Shown here one piece after another: positions 12,829 through 23,788 of a stretch of DNA of 64,000 nucleotides. The stretch comes from Argentina anserina (lineage: Eukaryota; Streptophyta; Magnoliopsida; Rosales; Rosaceae). The notes under the pieces are model-generated. The model was not told where the DNA came from. It did not search any database and saw nothing but the letters and a program-made list of their open reading frames with translations. The stretch's first letter is position 1. Every line of letters begins with the position of its first letter. The translations under genes were made by a program, and so were the position numbers. The stretch is taken from positions 15,686,001 to 15,750,000 of the forward strand of contig NC_065872.1 in assembly GCF_933775445.1 (NCBI RefSeq), in the 5' to 3' direction.

Positions 12829-13906
12829 GTTGTGTTGCCTACTTTGTTTATTAGTGTGGCTGAGTCTTCTTTACGTTATGAGACATGTGTTTTGGGAAAG
12901 AGTCATCGATTTACTAATTTCCCCAGTACTTCTAATAAAAGTACTATTCCTTTTGAAATAATTCATTTTGATGTTTGGGGACCCTCTAACGAGTCTACTA
13001 TGTCCAGAATGCGGTATTATGTGTCCTTTATTGATGATTGCACACGTCTTTCATAGATTGTTCTTCTTAAAACCAAAGATGAGGTTTTTTCGGCTTGAAG
13101 TTTTTTAAGCCTTCTATACCACTGTCCAAACCCAATATAATGCCAAAATTAGAGTTCTTCGTTCTGATAATGGGAGGGAATATGTGAATCATGTTTTTCA
13201 GTAGTTCTTTAACACACACGGAATTGTTCATCAGACAACATGTCCTTACACACCTGAGCAGAATTCCGTTTCTGAAAGGAAAAATCGTCATTTACTTGAT
13301 ATGGCTCGGTGTATTCTTTTTAGTGCCCATATGCCTAAATACTTTTGAGGTGATGCTGTCATAATTTCCGCCCACCACATTAATCGTCTTCCATCTTGTG
13401 TCCTTCAGGAAAAAGTTCCATATGAGGTGCTTGCATCTCATGTCTCATTACCCTCTTTTCATACTCTTCATGCCCGTGTGTTCGGCTGTGTTACTTTTGT
13501 GTATCTTCCACCACATCAGCGGTCTAAGTTGGATGCCCGGGCAGTTAAATGTGTGTTTGTTGGATATGGCGGCCATCAGAAAGGGTACCGGTGCTATCAT
13601 CCACCTACCAGGAAGTACTATGTCACTATGGATGTTACTTTTTTTAGGACATGAGCTATTTTCCCTCTTCTGATACTGCTCTTCAGGGGGAGAATTCCTA
13701 TTTTGAAGAATTGTATCATGGAGAGGGGGAGACCAGTACCTATGACGAGTTCCGTTGAGATTACCAATGTGTCAGCTACACAGACACCACCAGATGATTC
13801 TGATATAATCACTCCAGAGATTCAGGAACCAGATATCTATGGTGTGGTTGGACATGATAATCATACAGCAGGAGGAGCAACAAAATTCCTATTTTGAAGA
13901 GCTGTA
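12829..13906 (+). pseudogene. copia A integrase block in inverted orientation
   Basis: Plus-strand frames encode the copia integrase start (IHFDVWGPS, YYVSFIDD) and its later part (CVFVGYGGHQKGYRCY). Several stops and shifts interrupt it. This is opposite to the rest of the element. At about 13827 the integrase-RT linker joins a short piece (to 13880) that belongs upstream of the protease in the sister copy at 50940-51000. A further about 25-bp linker-like piece follows before the minus-strand sequence resumes near 13907. Confidence 0.82.
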
Positions 13907-14579
13907 TAATGAATTGTTTTATAACACTAAAATATGGATGCCCTAAGCGACGATGCCATAACCAAACCTCACTTACCTTGTCAGAAGTGGAAATTAAAGC
14001 GGTCCGAGATTGTGCCCCTGGTTTCTCCCTCGCATATGTCTGATCCAGATGAAACAACTTGCCCCTTAAATACCCCTAACCAATGAACTCCCCGGTGAGA
14101 AGATCCTGAAATATCACATACATAGGAAAAAATGTCACAGAACACTTAGCGTCAGCGTTTAATTGTGAGACATATATCAAATGATGAGATAAAGCATGTA
14201 CATATAGTACATTGTGAAGCTCTATAGTGGGAGTAATACGAACTGACCCTGTCCCTAACATGGGAAAGACCTCACCATTAGCATTAGTAACATAGGGTAC
14301 TGGTGGAGGAGACAATATGGTAAAATAAGATTTGTCATAAGTCATATGATCAGACGCACCCGAATCAATAATCCATGTATCAAAACCAACAAAGTTAGAA
14401 ATTTTTAAAACCATACCAATTTTACCATGACCAGCTATGGATGTGGTAGGTGTTGCTCCTCCTGTTGTATGATGATCATGTTCAACCACATCATAGATAT
14501 CCGGTTCCTGGATGAATTCAATAGCTGCTTTTGCCTTGGGACAATAATTAGGCCTCTTAGGCCGAAGGTTGGGATACAA
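13907..14579 (-). pseudogene. copia A protease and pre-integrase region
   Basis: Minus-strand frame with the intact retropepsin motif DSGASDHMT, followed by the GAG-pre-integrase segment containing WLWHRRLGHP. A break near 14076-14057 separates the two open parts. The 13907 end is where the inverted block begins. Confidence 0.85.
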
Positions 14580-15470
14580 CTTCCAACATATCGCACGAGC
14601 ATGGTTAGTACCATAACAATAAGAGAAAGGAGGACAGGGTTGATTCCCGAAGCCTGGTGGTGGGCCTTGCTGATGAAGTGGAGCCGAAATTGCTAGCGGA
14701 TGGGATGGTGTGGGAGATCTAGCATGAACAGTAAAACTTGAAACTAAAACTTGTGCCTTATGAAGACTCGCCTGCTGAGACTCATCCTTCGGATATATGC
14801 GAAAGCAATGATTAAGCTAGGGGTTCGATCTTTCTGAGCAATTCTCCTTTCGCACTGTTATGCTTTGCATCAAGACCTTTCAGGAAATTGTGAACGCGCT
14901 CAAGCTCCTTCTCTTTTTGGTACCAAACAATATCATCTTGATTCTTGATCATGCAAGGACGTTTCATATCAATCTCAGCCCAAAGATTTTTTCAGTTTGG
15001 TGAAATATTGCGCCACCGGTTGCCCATACTGTTGCATCGCCAAAACTGGGCATATTAACTCATGAACCTGTCTGAAATCAATGTCATTAGTATATAAGTC
15101 TTCCAGTGTTTGCCATATTGTCTGCGCAGTAGTACATGACTCCACCAGATCAACGATCTCGTCATTCATAGCTTTCCACAAAACTGATATGACAAGGCGA
15201 TCATCGTCGTCCCACATAGTTACTCCGGTTACATGCCCCATCTTGTGCATGTCTCGAAGATGAGCGGCCATAATTCTCTGCCATTTATGGAAATTAGTCC
15301 CATTGAGTTTAGCATCCCGAAAAGAACCACTTTCAGAATTCTTGACAGATACTTCAAATTGTGGAACATTATTGATATGAGAACTCTCTGTGTCATCTCT
15401 AAAACCCTTTGAAAATGAAAAATCAGGATTGATGCAGCGGAAACACAATAGAATAAAAAACGGAGTTGAA
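14580..15470 (-). pseudogene. copia A Gag region
   Basis: The 15448-14975 frame has the copia gag block LNGTNFHKWQRIM and the helical segment around LEDLYTND typical of the UBN2/gag family. The rest of gag to the zinc knuckle continues through 14600 with frame breaks. The first residues depend on a non-ATG opening, so the true start is unclear. Confidence 0.8.
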
Positions 15471-15994
15471 CCTGTCTTGGGTGCACCTGCACTATCGGTG
15501 AACCTACACTGACAACTAAGACAACAAAATTCGGGTCAGACCAGGTCGGGTCGAATTCGGGCTAGGCCGGGTCAAATTCGGGTCGGGTGAAGGAGGGCCG
15601 GGTCAGGCGAAGAAAGACCGGGTCGGGTCGGGCGAAGAAGGACCGGGTCGGGTGGGAACTTCGCCGAAAAAATGAAATCACGGAGAGGAGAGGAGGGCGC
15701 GACATCGGACCACCAGTGAAGGCCAGAGGGCGTCGTCGGAGTGGTGGAGAGCGCCTGTGTAGAGGTGAGCGCGACGGCGGTGAAGGGCAGAGGGGAAGAC
15801 ACTGGTGAAGGGTGATGGCGTCATCGTCGAGCTTCAATACACCATCACGGCCAAGTCCCTGTCGTGCCACGTAGCTTGGAAACGTCGTCGGCGGTGGGGG
15901 ACGCAGCTGCCACGTAGGTCGGAAACGTCGATGGCAGGTCTGCGTCTGAGGGTGGTGACCGCAGATGGAAATGGTGACTCCTTCTATCTCCTGC

Positions 15995-16081
<87 letters not shown>

Positions 16082-16398
16082 GTGGACATAAGTAGTGAAG
16101 GTGCCATGAGGTGCTTTCGGTCTATTCCAGGCCGGAGGCGCCGGCGATGAGAAGAACGTACTTAAATTTCTGAGGCTTCCACATTGCATGCATTATCTCC
16201 CTGGTGAATGAGCATCAGCACAACCCCTGCATCACGCCAAGCATTTAGAGGAAGGAGGGAGAAGGCGTTCGAATGAGTAGAGAGCAGTAGCATATGGAAG
16301 GGTTAGGGTGAATACATAGAGGGTTGCAAACAGATAAACGTACAGTTCCACGGCAAAAATGCAGTGAAACCCAGAAAAAACAGAGCTCCAAAGAATGG
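15471..16398 (-). other. copia A leader with GC-rich segment
   Basis: This lies between gag and the primer site. 15530-16140 is clearly more GC-rich than its surroundings and contains repeated GGGTCGGGT-like units (15540-15660) and the CT tract. Short frames on both strands look like composition effects. It could be acquired host sequence. Confidence 0.5.
15997..16079. repeat. (CT)n microsatellite, about 83 bp
   Basis: Uninterrupted CT dinucleotides inside the copia A leader. Confidence 0.97.
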
Positions 16399-16410
16399 GC
16401 TCTGATACCA
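16399..16410 (-). other. Primer binding site of copia A, initiator tRNA-Met type
   Basis: GCTCTGATACCA on plus equals TGGTATCAGAGC on the element strand, the usual plant copia primer site, three bases from the 5' LTR. Confidence 0.85.
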
Positions 16411-16413
16411 AGT

Positions 16414-16543
16414 TGAAATATTGTATACAACTAAATTGTTTCTTAATCGTTGTTACACATAATCTGCTATATATAAACCAATAAATCATTCCTACAACTC
16501 CCATAAATTACGTTCGTGATTTGTTCCTTAAATCACGCTCACA
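16414..16543 (-). repeat. 5' LTR of copia A (130 bp)
   Basis: TGAAATATTG...CGCTCACA on the plus strand, with TG...CA termini. It matches 12435-12564. Confidence 0.9.
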
Positions 16544-17078
16544 ATTTCAAAACAAAGGTGAAAACAAAATGCACTAAAATGGGGAGAGATCGAGCACACT
16601 GTTGGTTAATATGACGTTCGAGTTTAATTAGCGTCACTTCTCCTTGTTCTTTGTATTATTTCGTCTCCTATTATGTTGTGCGAGCGCCAACTTTGATATA
16701 TTTTCGGTGCACTAAAGTGGTGCTTACTTTGTGTCGGTGATTATTAAGGTAAGGCCATCTTCTAATTTCTATATTGATCTAGTAATAAAACAAAACACAA
16801 AGTAGGGTTAGCAAGTTCTAAAATGTGCAACAAATTATAATGAAATTATGCATGTTCAGTAAAAGATAGATGGCCTTACTCTTGATCTCTACGTGAGTAC
16901 GTGCATATGAGTTCTACATGCACGAGCACATAGACGGATACGGGAGGGTAAAACGCACTATATAATATTAAAAAAATTTCTATGACAAATTAACGGTCAC
17001 ATGTAATAAAAATAAGGGCTATCCATGTATTGTGAACTCTACGTGTATGTGAATTATGCATGCACAAGCACATGTAGG
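16544..17078. other. Unassigned intergenic stretch
   Basis: AT-rich, with no frame or repeat that I can support. Confidence 0.5.
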
Positions 17079-17593
17079 TAGGGGTGGGCATAAAAAACGG
17101 AAATCCCGATCTCATCCCGAAATTCATAGGGACGAGTCGGGACGAAGGTCTAAAAACGTTCGTCCCGTCCCGATCCCGTCTCGTTTCATAATAGTGGGAT
17201 GGGACGTGGGACGAATAATTTCTATCCCGCTTCGTCCCGTCCCGTCCCACCTTTAATGAAAACTTAAAAATTCTTATATATTTGTATCAAAATGAAACTA
17301 ATTTATGTTCTTAATAACTCCAAAATTATATCAACTCAAATAATAATGGAAAATTATAATATTTTGAACATAATATGTATTTTTTTGTTAAAATTTCATT
17401 ATTGAATGTTACTTTGCTAATGAAAAAGTAAAAATATATGTTTTCATAGGAAAGTGGGATTTGTCCCGTCCCGTCCCGATCCCGTCCCGTCCCAACCGTG
17501 ATTAATCCCGAGTGGGATACATTCTTAAAAACCCTCGTACCGTCCCGATCCCGTCCCGATTCAAATGAGTGGGACGGGACGTGGGATGAGCCT
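17079..17593. mobile_element. Non-autonomous hAT element 2 (about 515 bp)
   Basis: Starts TAGGGGTGGGCAT, and the other end reversed is AGGCTCATCCCACG. It is flanked by CATGTAGG and CATGTATG (7 of 8 matching). Many CCCGTCCCG units near both ends in opposite orientation form the subterminal repeats. There is no coding capacity. Confidence 0.78.
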
Positions 17594-17601
17594 CATGTAT
17601 G

Positions 17602-18435
17602 AATTTGGGAGGCCAATTCTTTCTTATAACATACGAGAGATTAGAATATTTAATTAAATATCATAATATCATTACCTAGGAAGTAGCCTATTAGGTTCTA
17701 GATTCTGGTCACCGAAAATAGTAGGTGTGAAACCTTTTGATCCTCTTTTTCCGAAAATATGAAAAGAAAAAAAATGAAATATCAGAATACCCATGTTTGT
17801 GAACTCTATGTGCATATGAATCCTTAAGAACGTATTTGGGAGGGTAAACCGTAAACCACACGATCTAAAAAATAATTGAAGTTACCATGCATATTTCATG
17901 TTTCCGGCTAGAATCCTTTGTCGTATGTGGCTATTGAGTGAAAATCAAATCTTCAATATGTAATTGTGACTTTGTGAGGTAGAAAGACAAAGTGCATGAG
18001 AACACTATTATAAAGGAGAAACTAATTAAACCCGCATATCTCTCACTCTATATCTGTCTCTATGCTCCCTTTTTTTCTCTCATCCCTGCTTGCAGGTGTG
18101 AATTTGTGTTGACAAGAAAACCATGTTTTACATTGTTAACAATATTAATCTGAACATGTCCTCCATCTGAAATCGCCTTCGGCCTCTCAGCCTCAACGCA
18201 AGAAGAACTCGTTGCAATTTGCAGGCCGTTGATGCCACCTTCTTTGACTTCATCGCATTGCTCACTATTTGCTCAAGCTTCCTGATCGATCCATCTCATT
18301 CTGATTAATCCAGCTAACAAACCTATGAGAGATTAAAGAGCTTCTTGTATTGATCTACGTCTTATGACATTTGATCGATGTGGATACATTTTTGGCAAGC
18401 AATAGAGGTATAGCTAGCTAGCTAGCTAGTGAGCA
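17602..18435. other. Unassigned stretch upstream of the small membrane protein ORF
   Basis: No gene seen. A pyrimidine-rich run near 18060-18090 followed by GCAG at 18092-18095 could be the 3' splice site of a 5'UTR intron of the 18436 gene, but this is not proven. Confidence 0.35.
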
Positions 18436-18798
18436 ATGGACCAACGAGGTGGTGGTGATGGTGGAGGTGGAGGCGGAGGTGGCCGCGCGTTCATATGGTT
18501 TGTTTCTTGCTCCTTATTCTTGTCTATAATGGTCGGAGGCGGGTGTCTTATGGCTTATATAGTCCTTCCTCATGAGCCAGGATCCATGTCCTGGCTTGCT
18601 GTTACTGGAGTTGTATTGGTTTGCCTTCCATGGATGTTTTGGTTCTTCACATTCATATATCGTGTCATTACTCGGATACGCAAGAATATATCTAACTCAG
18701 ATGGCATTGCTACGCTTGGAAATGTTAATGCAGGTGGTTCTATTGTTGGAAAAAACAATAGCACTGGAAATACATCTATGTCGAGGGAGTCCACTTGA
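18436..18798 (+). CDS. Small two-helix membrane protein, glycine-rich N-terminus (120 aa)
   Basis: Starts at the ATG at 18436 and ends at TGA. Residues 5-16 are almost all glycine. Hydrophobic segments lie at about 18-44 and 51-78, separated by a short loop with PHEPGS. A basic stretch (RVITRIRKN) follows the second helix and a Ser/Asn/Gly-rich tail closes the protein. The topology suggests a hairpin in a membrane with both ends on the same side, with basic residues facing the cytosol. I do not recognise a named family. It is open, has plausible membrane-protein composition and stands outside the mobile elements, which favours a real gene. It has no intron and no orthologue support here, so it remains a hypothetical protein. 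Confidence 0.55.
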   Translation: MDQRGGGDGGGGGGGGRAFIWFVSCSLFLSIMVGGGCLMAYIVLPHEPGSMSWLAVTGVVLVCLPWMFWFFTFIYRVITRIRKNISNSDGIATLGNVNAGGSIVGKNNSTGNTSMSREST

Positions 18799-20091
18799 GA
18801 CATTTTTATGAGGATTAATTGATGAATATATTTGCCCTCTATCTAGCTACGATCATTGGAATTAATATAACGTTTATCTACTTCCACAACATACAAGTAA
18901 TGACAAATGTTTCGAGTCATTGCTTGTTATGAAGTCGATATCAAGACTCAAGAGTAAGTGAATTTATGATTAAGGCTACCGTCGATCTCTCGATGAAGCA
19001 ACAATGCTCTGTTATTGAACATATATACTAGCTCCATTTTCTTAGATGATTTCCTCTTACTTCGGAATGACATGAAGTGTATTTTTTATTGGTCATGTCG
19101 TGTCTACGTGATAAGGTATTGAGGAAATCAAATTTGCCGCCCACCCCTATCATGTTCATTTCATGCCTACTACCCTAAGTAAATGCCAAGTGTCATTTTT
19201 CTCAACAAATTTATAACTATAGTATTATAAAAGACATTTCACATTTATTTAGGGTGGTGTGTATGATAGATGTGTGCGACAAATTTGTTTCCGGTATTGA
19301 GGCCCCAAATTACTTTCCTTACATCACTCAGTTTATGAAGAAAAATTAATACCAGTACACACGCGTATGTCATTGGAATTTGATATAATTTATGGTTGAT
19401 ACGTAACTGCTATGTCTAAAAGGGGGTATATATATCAAATCTCACTACAAGGTAGGTGAAACTCTTTCATATTTTTTTAAAGAAAATAAATAAATCAAAT
19501 CTGATTATGTGAAAAGAAAATTACCTCGTCAAAAATCGAAGAGTAATGAATGACAAACTTAGGCAACCGAAGCAAACCTAAACCAAGCAATAAATTAACT
19601 TTAGAAAATAAGTCCAAATTATGTAGTTTATTTTGATATTAAATGACACGCACGAGCCCAATACCATTTGGTATAATGATTTTATTTAAGTGTGAAGTCC
19701 TGAGTTCGACTCATAACAGACTTGTTATATGCTTGTAGCATTCCTCATTCTCTTTTTATTCCCCTCTTTCTTTCCGGACACACCGCTAAACCATCATCGC
19801 TACTATTTTAGCAGCTAATCGGCAGGAATCAGAGACTTCAGATAAATTATGGACAACAACATTTTAGTTGTTGTAAAGCGTTGGAGTGCACTGCATGTTA
19901 ATTTGGATTGTTGAATTGCCGGATTCTTGACTAGGTTTATAACTGGAGACTTTCCTAAATTAACCCTAAATTGGAGAAGCCAATTACGGTGCATTAAATA
20001 ATTTTCCTAATTGGAGAAGTCAAAGGGTAAAAACCCTAATTTTACCAGTTAGAGTATTTTGTTTTGGTTTGTTGGTAACGGTGAAAGAGGT
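18799..20091. other. Unassigned stretch
   Basis: AT-rich and without genes. 19655-19725 has a tRNA-like arrangement (TTGGTATAATGATTT then GAGTTCGACTC), listed separately. Confidence 0.45.
19660..19725 (+). repeat. Possible tRNA-derived (SINE-like) sequence
   Basis: A-box-like TTGGTATAATG and B-box-like GAGTTCGACTC are spaced as in tRNA genes. There is no complete cloverleaf and no clear poly-A tail or duplication. Confidence 0.3.
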
Positions 20092-20099
20092 AGGTTGCT

Positions 20100-20651
20100 T
20101 AGGGCTGTCAATGGGTCGGGTTGAGTTGGGTTCGTATAGGGTCAAGGTGTCTCGCATGTCATAAAATATAAACTCAAACCCAACTCATTTAATAATCGTG
20201 TCAAAAATTTAAATCCAAACCCAACCTATTTATTAAACGGGTTATCCGTTTCCAACCCGTTTAACCCGTTTAACCCATTTAATAAATATAGCATGTAGTT
20301 TTAGAAAAGATAACCAACTAAAGCAAGAATCAAACAAAAAAAATCAATGTATTACCCAAAATTATAGTTTAACATGAGAAAATACTTATTAAACCTTTAT
20401 ATACATATAATGTTACTATTTAAATAGTTTATGTACGCGTGTATTTATACAATTTAATTCGACCATTTATTTAAACGTGTCATGGGTTGATTTCGTGTTA
20501 GCGGGTTAACCCGTCGTTAACCCGTTTATTAAATGGGTTATGGCAAGTTGACCTACCACTGACCCTCTTTTTAATTGTGTGGGTTCAACCCTCTTTATTT
20601 CATACGAGTTTCGAGTCGTGTTATCGGGTCGTATCGGAATTAACAGCCATA
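20100..20651. mobile_element. Non-autonomous hAT element 3 (552 bp)
   Basis: Starts TAGGGCTGTCAATGGGTCGG, and the other end reversed starts TATGGCTGTTAATTCC. Flanks AGGTTGCT and AGGCTACT match at 6 of 8, both differences being transitions. Internal AACCCGTTT and GGGTTAACCCG units are subterminal repeats. It is older than element 1, judging by target-duplication decay. Confidence 0.72.
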
Positions 20652-20894
20652 AGGCTACTAGCTTATCGATACTGTAATTTGTTAATTTTACTCTAGAACA
20701 CAACTTTTCGAATAATGGCATACATTATTACCATCTCAAATTCATAACACCCACACAAAGCGGGAAAGTCTTTCCTCGAAGTAGTTGTCGATTAATTATA
20801 ATTATAAATCCAAAAATCATTTCCGTATATAAATAGCCACTAAACACTGGCCTTCTCTCAAAGTTTGATAATATTGGATTTTGAAAAATAAAAA

Positions 20895-21545
20895 ATGGCG
20901 GAGACGAAAAGCAGCAAGAAGCTGTATAGCCTCAACGATCTTCACTACCGCCTCCTCGAAGACCTCAGCTCCGCTCCTCCCCAACCCTCTGGTACCTTCC
21001 AAACCCTAAATCAACTACAATCGCTTTTGATTTCTCAGTTTATTTAGGGATTTTCGTTTTCTAGGGTTTGGTTTTTTTTTCTGATGAGGTTTTTGCTTCT
21101 GTTTTTGGATTTGGATTTGTATTTCAAAGCAAGGGAAGGAGAATAAGGTGAGGATTGAAGGCCGGCGCCGTTTCTATAAGGCTCGAGTGGCCTCCGATGA
21201 CGACGGCGAAGACGCCCCGAGTTTCTCAGAGGTTGCTGATTTTGAGTCGCCAACGCAGAGGAGTGAGGTCGAGAGAGGAGGAGACGGCGGTGGAAATGAG
21301 ATTAGGGGGATTTAAGATGACCTGAGCTTGAGGCTTGAGTTTTTGTCAATTGAGAAGAGAGGCGACATGAATCTATTAAGGCTGAAGATTCCGGTGATTA
21401 TAAAGATGCGGCGTCGTCGTTTTCGATTGCTTCCGACTTGTCTGATTCGTCTGCTGAGACCGCTAAGATTGTTAGGAAGGGAGTTGAGAGTAGTGTGTTA
21501 GATGAGGTTGATGAGAATAGTCATTTTCGAGGTTATGGCAGAAGT
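20895..21545 (+). pseudogene. 5' end of a CHR24-like SNF2 chromatin remodeller gene
   Basis: Begins at the ATG at 20895. The first exon (to 20991) encodes KKLYSLNDLHYRLLEDLS, matching the SLNDRHY...LQDLS start of Arabidopsis CHR24. A GT at 20992 and an AG at 21128-21129 bound an intron. The second exon has GRRRFYKAR and, later, GGGNEIRGI-stop-DDLS where CHR24 has GGRNEIMGILDDL. The TAA at 21313-21315 replaces Leu. A frameshift follows, after which the other frame reads SSFSIASDLSDSS, again CHR24-like. The helicase core is absent: sequence passes into a retrotransposon LTR near 21545. The 3' exons of the same gene type lie at 46191-48032 on the same strand. Confidence 0.8.
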
Positions 21546-21547
21546 GG

Positions 21548-21902
21548 TTGAAGCAGTCAGTATTTCTTTAGAACGTCTAAAAGTTAGATTAAATGTGTTT
21601 TCTTGACTTCTAAGAAAGTATCCTAGAGTCTAGCTACATTAAATTTGTTTTCTTGACTTGTGTTAGTCATTATTTTCTTGTGTTTTGTGTGTGTTTAGCT
21701 GGAAGATTTAGTAGTTAGTAGCATTTATTGTGAGTAGTTGAGTTTATGTTATTTAAGGAGTTGTAGCTTATGTTGGTTTCTCAGTTTTTGAAATACAATA
21801 GAATTAGTTTATTCAAATCTTTTAGCTTAAGGGTCTTAGTTTCTTTCTCTTTTAGCTATTTTCTACCCAATTCCAGTTCAGATCCTATTATGGCCTACAT
21901 CA
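21548..21902 (+). repeat. 5' LTR of the chromovirus (left end uncertain)
   Basis: Ends in CTACATCA just before a primer site. No second copy exists in the window, so the left boundary is placed only by the end of CHR24-like sequence. Confidence 0.5.
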
Positions 21903-21904
21903 GT

Positions 21905-21915
21905 TGGTACCAGAG
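21905..21915 (+). other. Primer binding site of the chromovirus
   Basis: TGGTACCAGAG resembles the initiator-Met primer site TGGTATCAGAG with one change, and lies two bases after the LTR. Confidence 0.6.
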
Positions 21916-21978
21916 GCCATGGCTGGGTGAGGGTGAGATAGGCAGCCAACTTCTAAAGTTAAGCAACTCAGGAGACAA

Positions 21979-22870
21979 GTGGAGTTTCTAACTCAAAGAA
22001 TAACGGAGTTGGAAGCTGCAAGATCTGCTGAACACAGTGATGGCTCAGATGCAAGTTCTGAGAACCCGTTTTATGGGCGCGCTCCGCATCGGGAGCCACC
22101 TATTTTGGATGATCGAAGGTGGGAGATGAAGATGAAGCTTGAGATACCAGAATTTTATGGTAGCTTATAAGCTGAAGAGTTCATTGATTGGTTGAATACT
22201 GTTGAGAGGATATCCGATCTCAAGGAAGTTCCGGATGACAAGAAGGTGAAATTGGTAGCAGTCAAATTAATGGGACGAGCATCTGCCTGGTGGGAGCAGC
22301 TGAAGATGAAACGAGAAAGATGTGGAAAAGAGAGAATTATGAACTGGGAAAAGATGAAGAAAAAGCTCAAGGAGAATTTCCTTCCATTTAATTATGTTCG
22401 TACCCTTTATCAACGTTTACAAAACCTTAGACAAGGTGATCGACTGGTGGATGAATACACTAAAGAGTTTTATATATTGGTAGCCAGAAAGGCCTAAATG
22501 AGGATGAAGAACAGCTGGTTGCAAGGTATATTAGAGGTTTGAGGGAAGATTTGCAGGATGCTCTTAATCTTCATACTTTTTTGTCTGTGTCTGAGATCCA
22601 TCAATGAGTTGTAATCATTGAGAAACGGCAAAGCAAGCCTAGCGCTCGACCATATTTCAGAGCTGGTACTAACCCAGCAATCCACCAAGCAGCAAACAAT
22701 GGACAAGGACCTGGAAAAGCTGGTAAATTTGGGGCTCAAAGTTCACCCGCAACAGCTGAAATTGTACAAATCCTTCAGGACCAGTCAAGTAGGGACAGAA
22801 CAATGCATCCAAGCTTCGTTGTTTCAAGTGTGGAGAGCCAAATCACAAGTCTTCCGACTGTAGGCGAGCT
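21979..22870 (+). pseudogene. chromovirus Gag
   Basis: Fragments in several frames. They show a coiled N-terminus, the retrotransposon gag core (GRASAWWEQLK, NWEKMKKKLKENFLP, then YQRLQNLRQG) and a CCHC knuckle around CFKCGEPNHKSSDC near 22815-22860. Stops at 22168 and 22495 and later shifts disable it. Confidence 0.82.
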
Positions 22871-22882
22871 TCCAGCAGCCGT

Positions 22883-23788
22883 TTGGACAATAATAAGCAG
22901 ATCATGATTGAAGGAGAGGAATTTCATGACGAAAAGGGAGATTCCATCTATGATGAAGGAGTTGATGATGAATGCAATGAGGAATTGGTCTATGGAGACA
23001 TCGGTGAGGCCTTAGTTATCCATAAAAGCTTGATAATGTCTAAGGAAGAGATAGAAGAAGATTGGTTACGTCAGAATATATTTCATACCACATGAACCAT
23101 TGGCGGCAAGATCTGTAACTTGATTATTGATGGAGGTAGCTGCGAAAATGTAATGTCAACAGAAGCAGTGCAGAAGCTGAAATTAAAACAAGAGAAGCAT
23201 CCAAAACCTTACAAGCTCTCTTGGTTCAAGAAGGGGAATGAGGTAATCGTTGATACTCGCTGCCTTGTATCATTCTCTATAGGAAATAAATATCTAGATG
23301 AAGTGTGGTGTGATGTGGCTACAATGGATGTTTGTCATGTTCTTCTGGAAAGACCATGGCAATATGATAGAAGTGCTATTCATGATGGTAGAAAGAATAC
23401 ATATACATTTTGGAAGAATAAGGTGAAAATAGTACTTGCACCAATAAAGGATGACAATGTTCAAAAGCAAAGGGCATCAAAGAAGGGAGGCAATTTCTTG
23501 TCAATCACCGACTTCTTGCAAGAAGCTGGAGAAGCTGGAATATGCTATGCTTTGGTAGCAGAAGAGGACAGTCTCATTTCAGCTATTCCAGGAGAAATAA
23601 AGCCCTTACTTGAAGAATTTGCAAATGTGTTGCTAGAAGATCTTCCTCCAGGGTTGCCACCGCTAAGGAGTATCCAACATCAAATTGATCTTGTACCTGG
23701 TTCTAGCCTTCCAAATAAAGGAGCGTATAGAATGAGTCCAAAAGAGCACGAGGAGTTGCAAAGACAGGTGACTGAAGCAATGGAGTAA
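22883..23788 (+). pseudogene. chromovirus protease and RT start
   Basis: The protease-like fold carries LIIDGGSCEN, where the catalytic D is kept in DGGS. CHVLLERPWQYDR follows, then the linker into RT (DLPPGLPPLRSIQHQIDL, then LPNKGAYRMSP). A stop at 23786 interrupts RT. One upstream stop at about 23095 separates it from the acidic linker frame. Confidence 0.82.

Larger units (their letters stand above)
12435..16543 (-). mobile_element. Ty1/copia element A, 130-bp LTRs, internally rearranged
   Basis: Two LTRs of exactly 130 bp (12435-12564, 16414-16543) differ at about 5 positions. An iMet-type primer site (GCTCTGATACCA, 16399-16410) and a polypurine tract (CTCCCCCTCAAG, 12565-12576 as read on plus) fix the orientation as minus. 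From the 5' side come leader, gag, protease and pre-integrase on the minus strand. Then a block with integrase lies inverted on the plus strand, followed by a minus-strand linker joined directly to the RNase H end. The RT core is missing. I could not identify a convincing target duplication. Confidence 0.9.

Noticed and set aside
15805..16189. Open frames of Leu-Ser or Arg-Glu repeats around the CT tract
   Set aside because: They arise from reading an 83-bp CT microsatellite in different frames.
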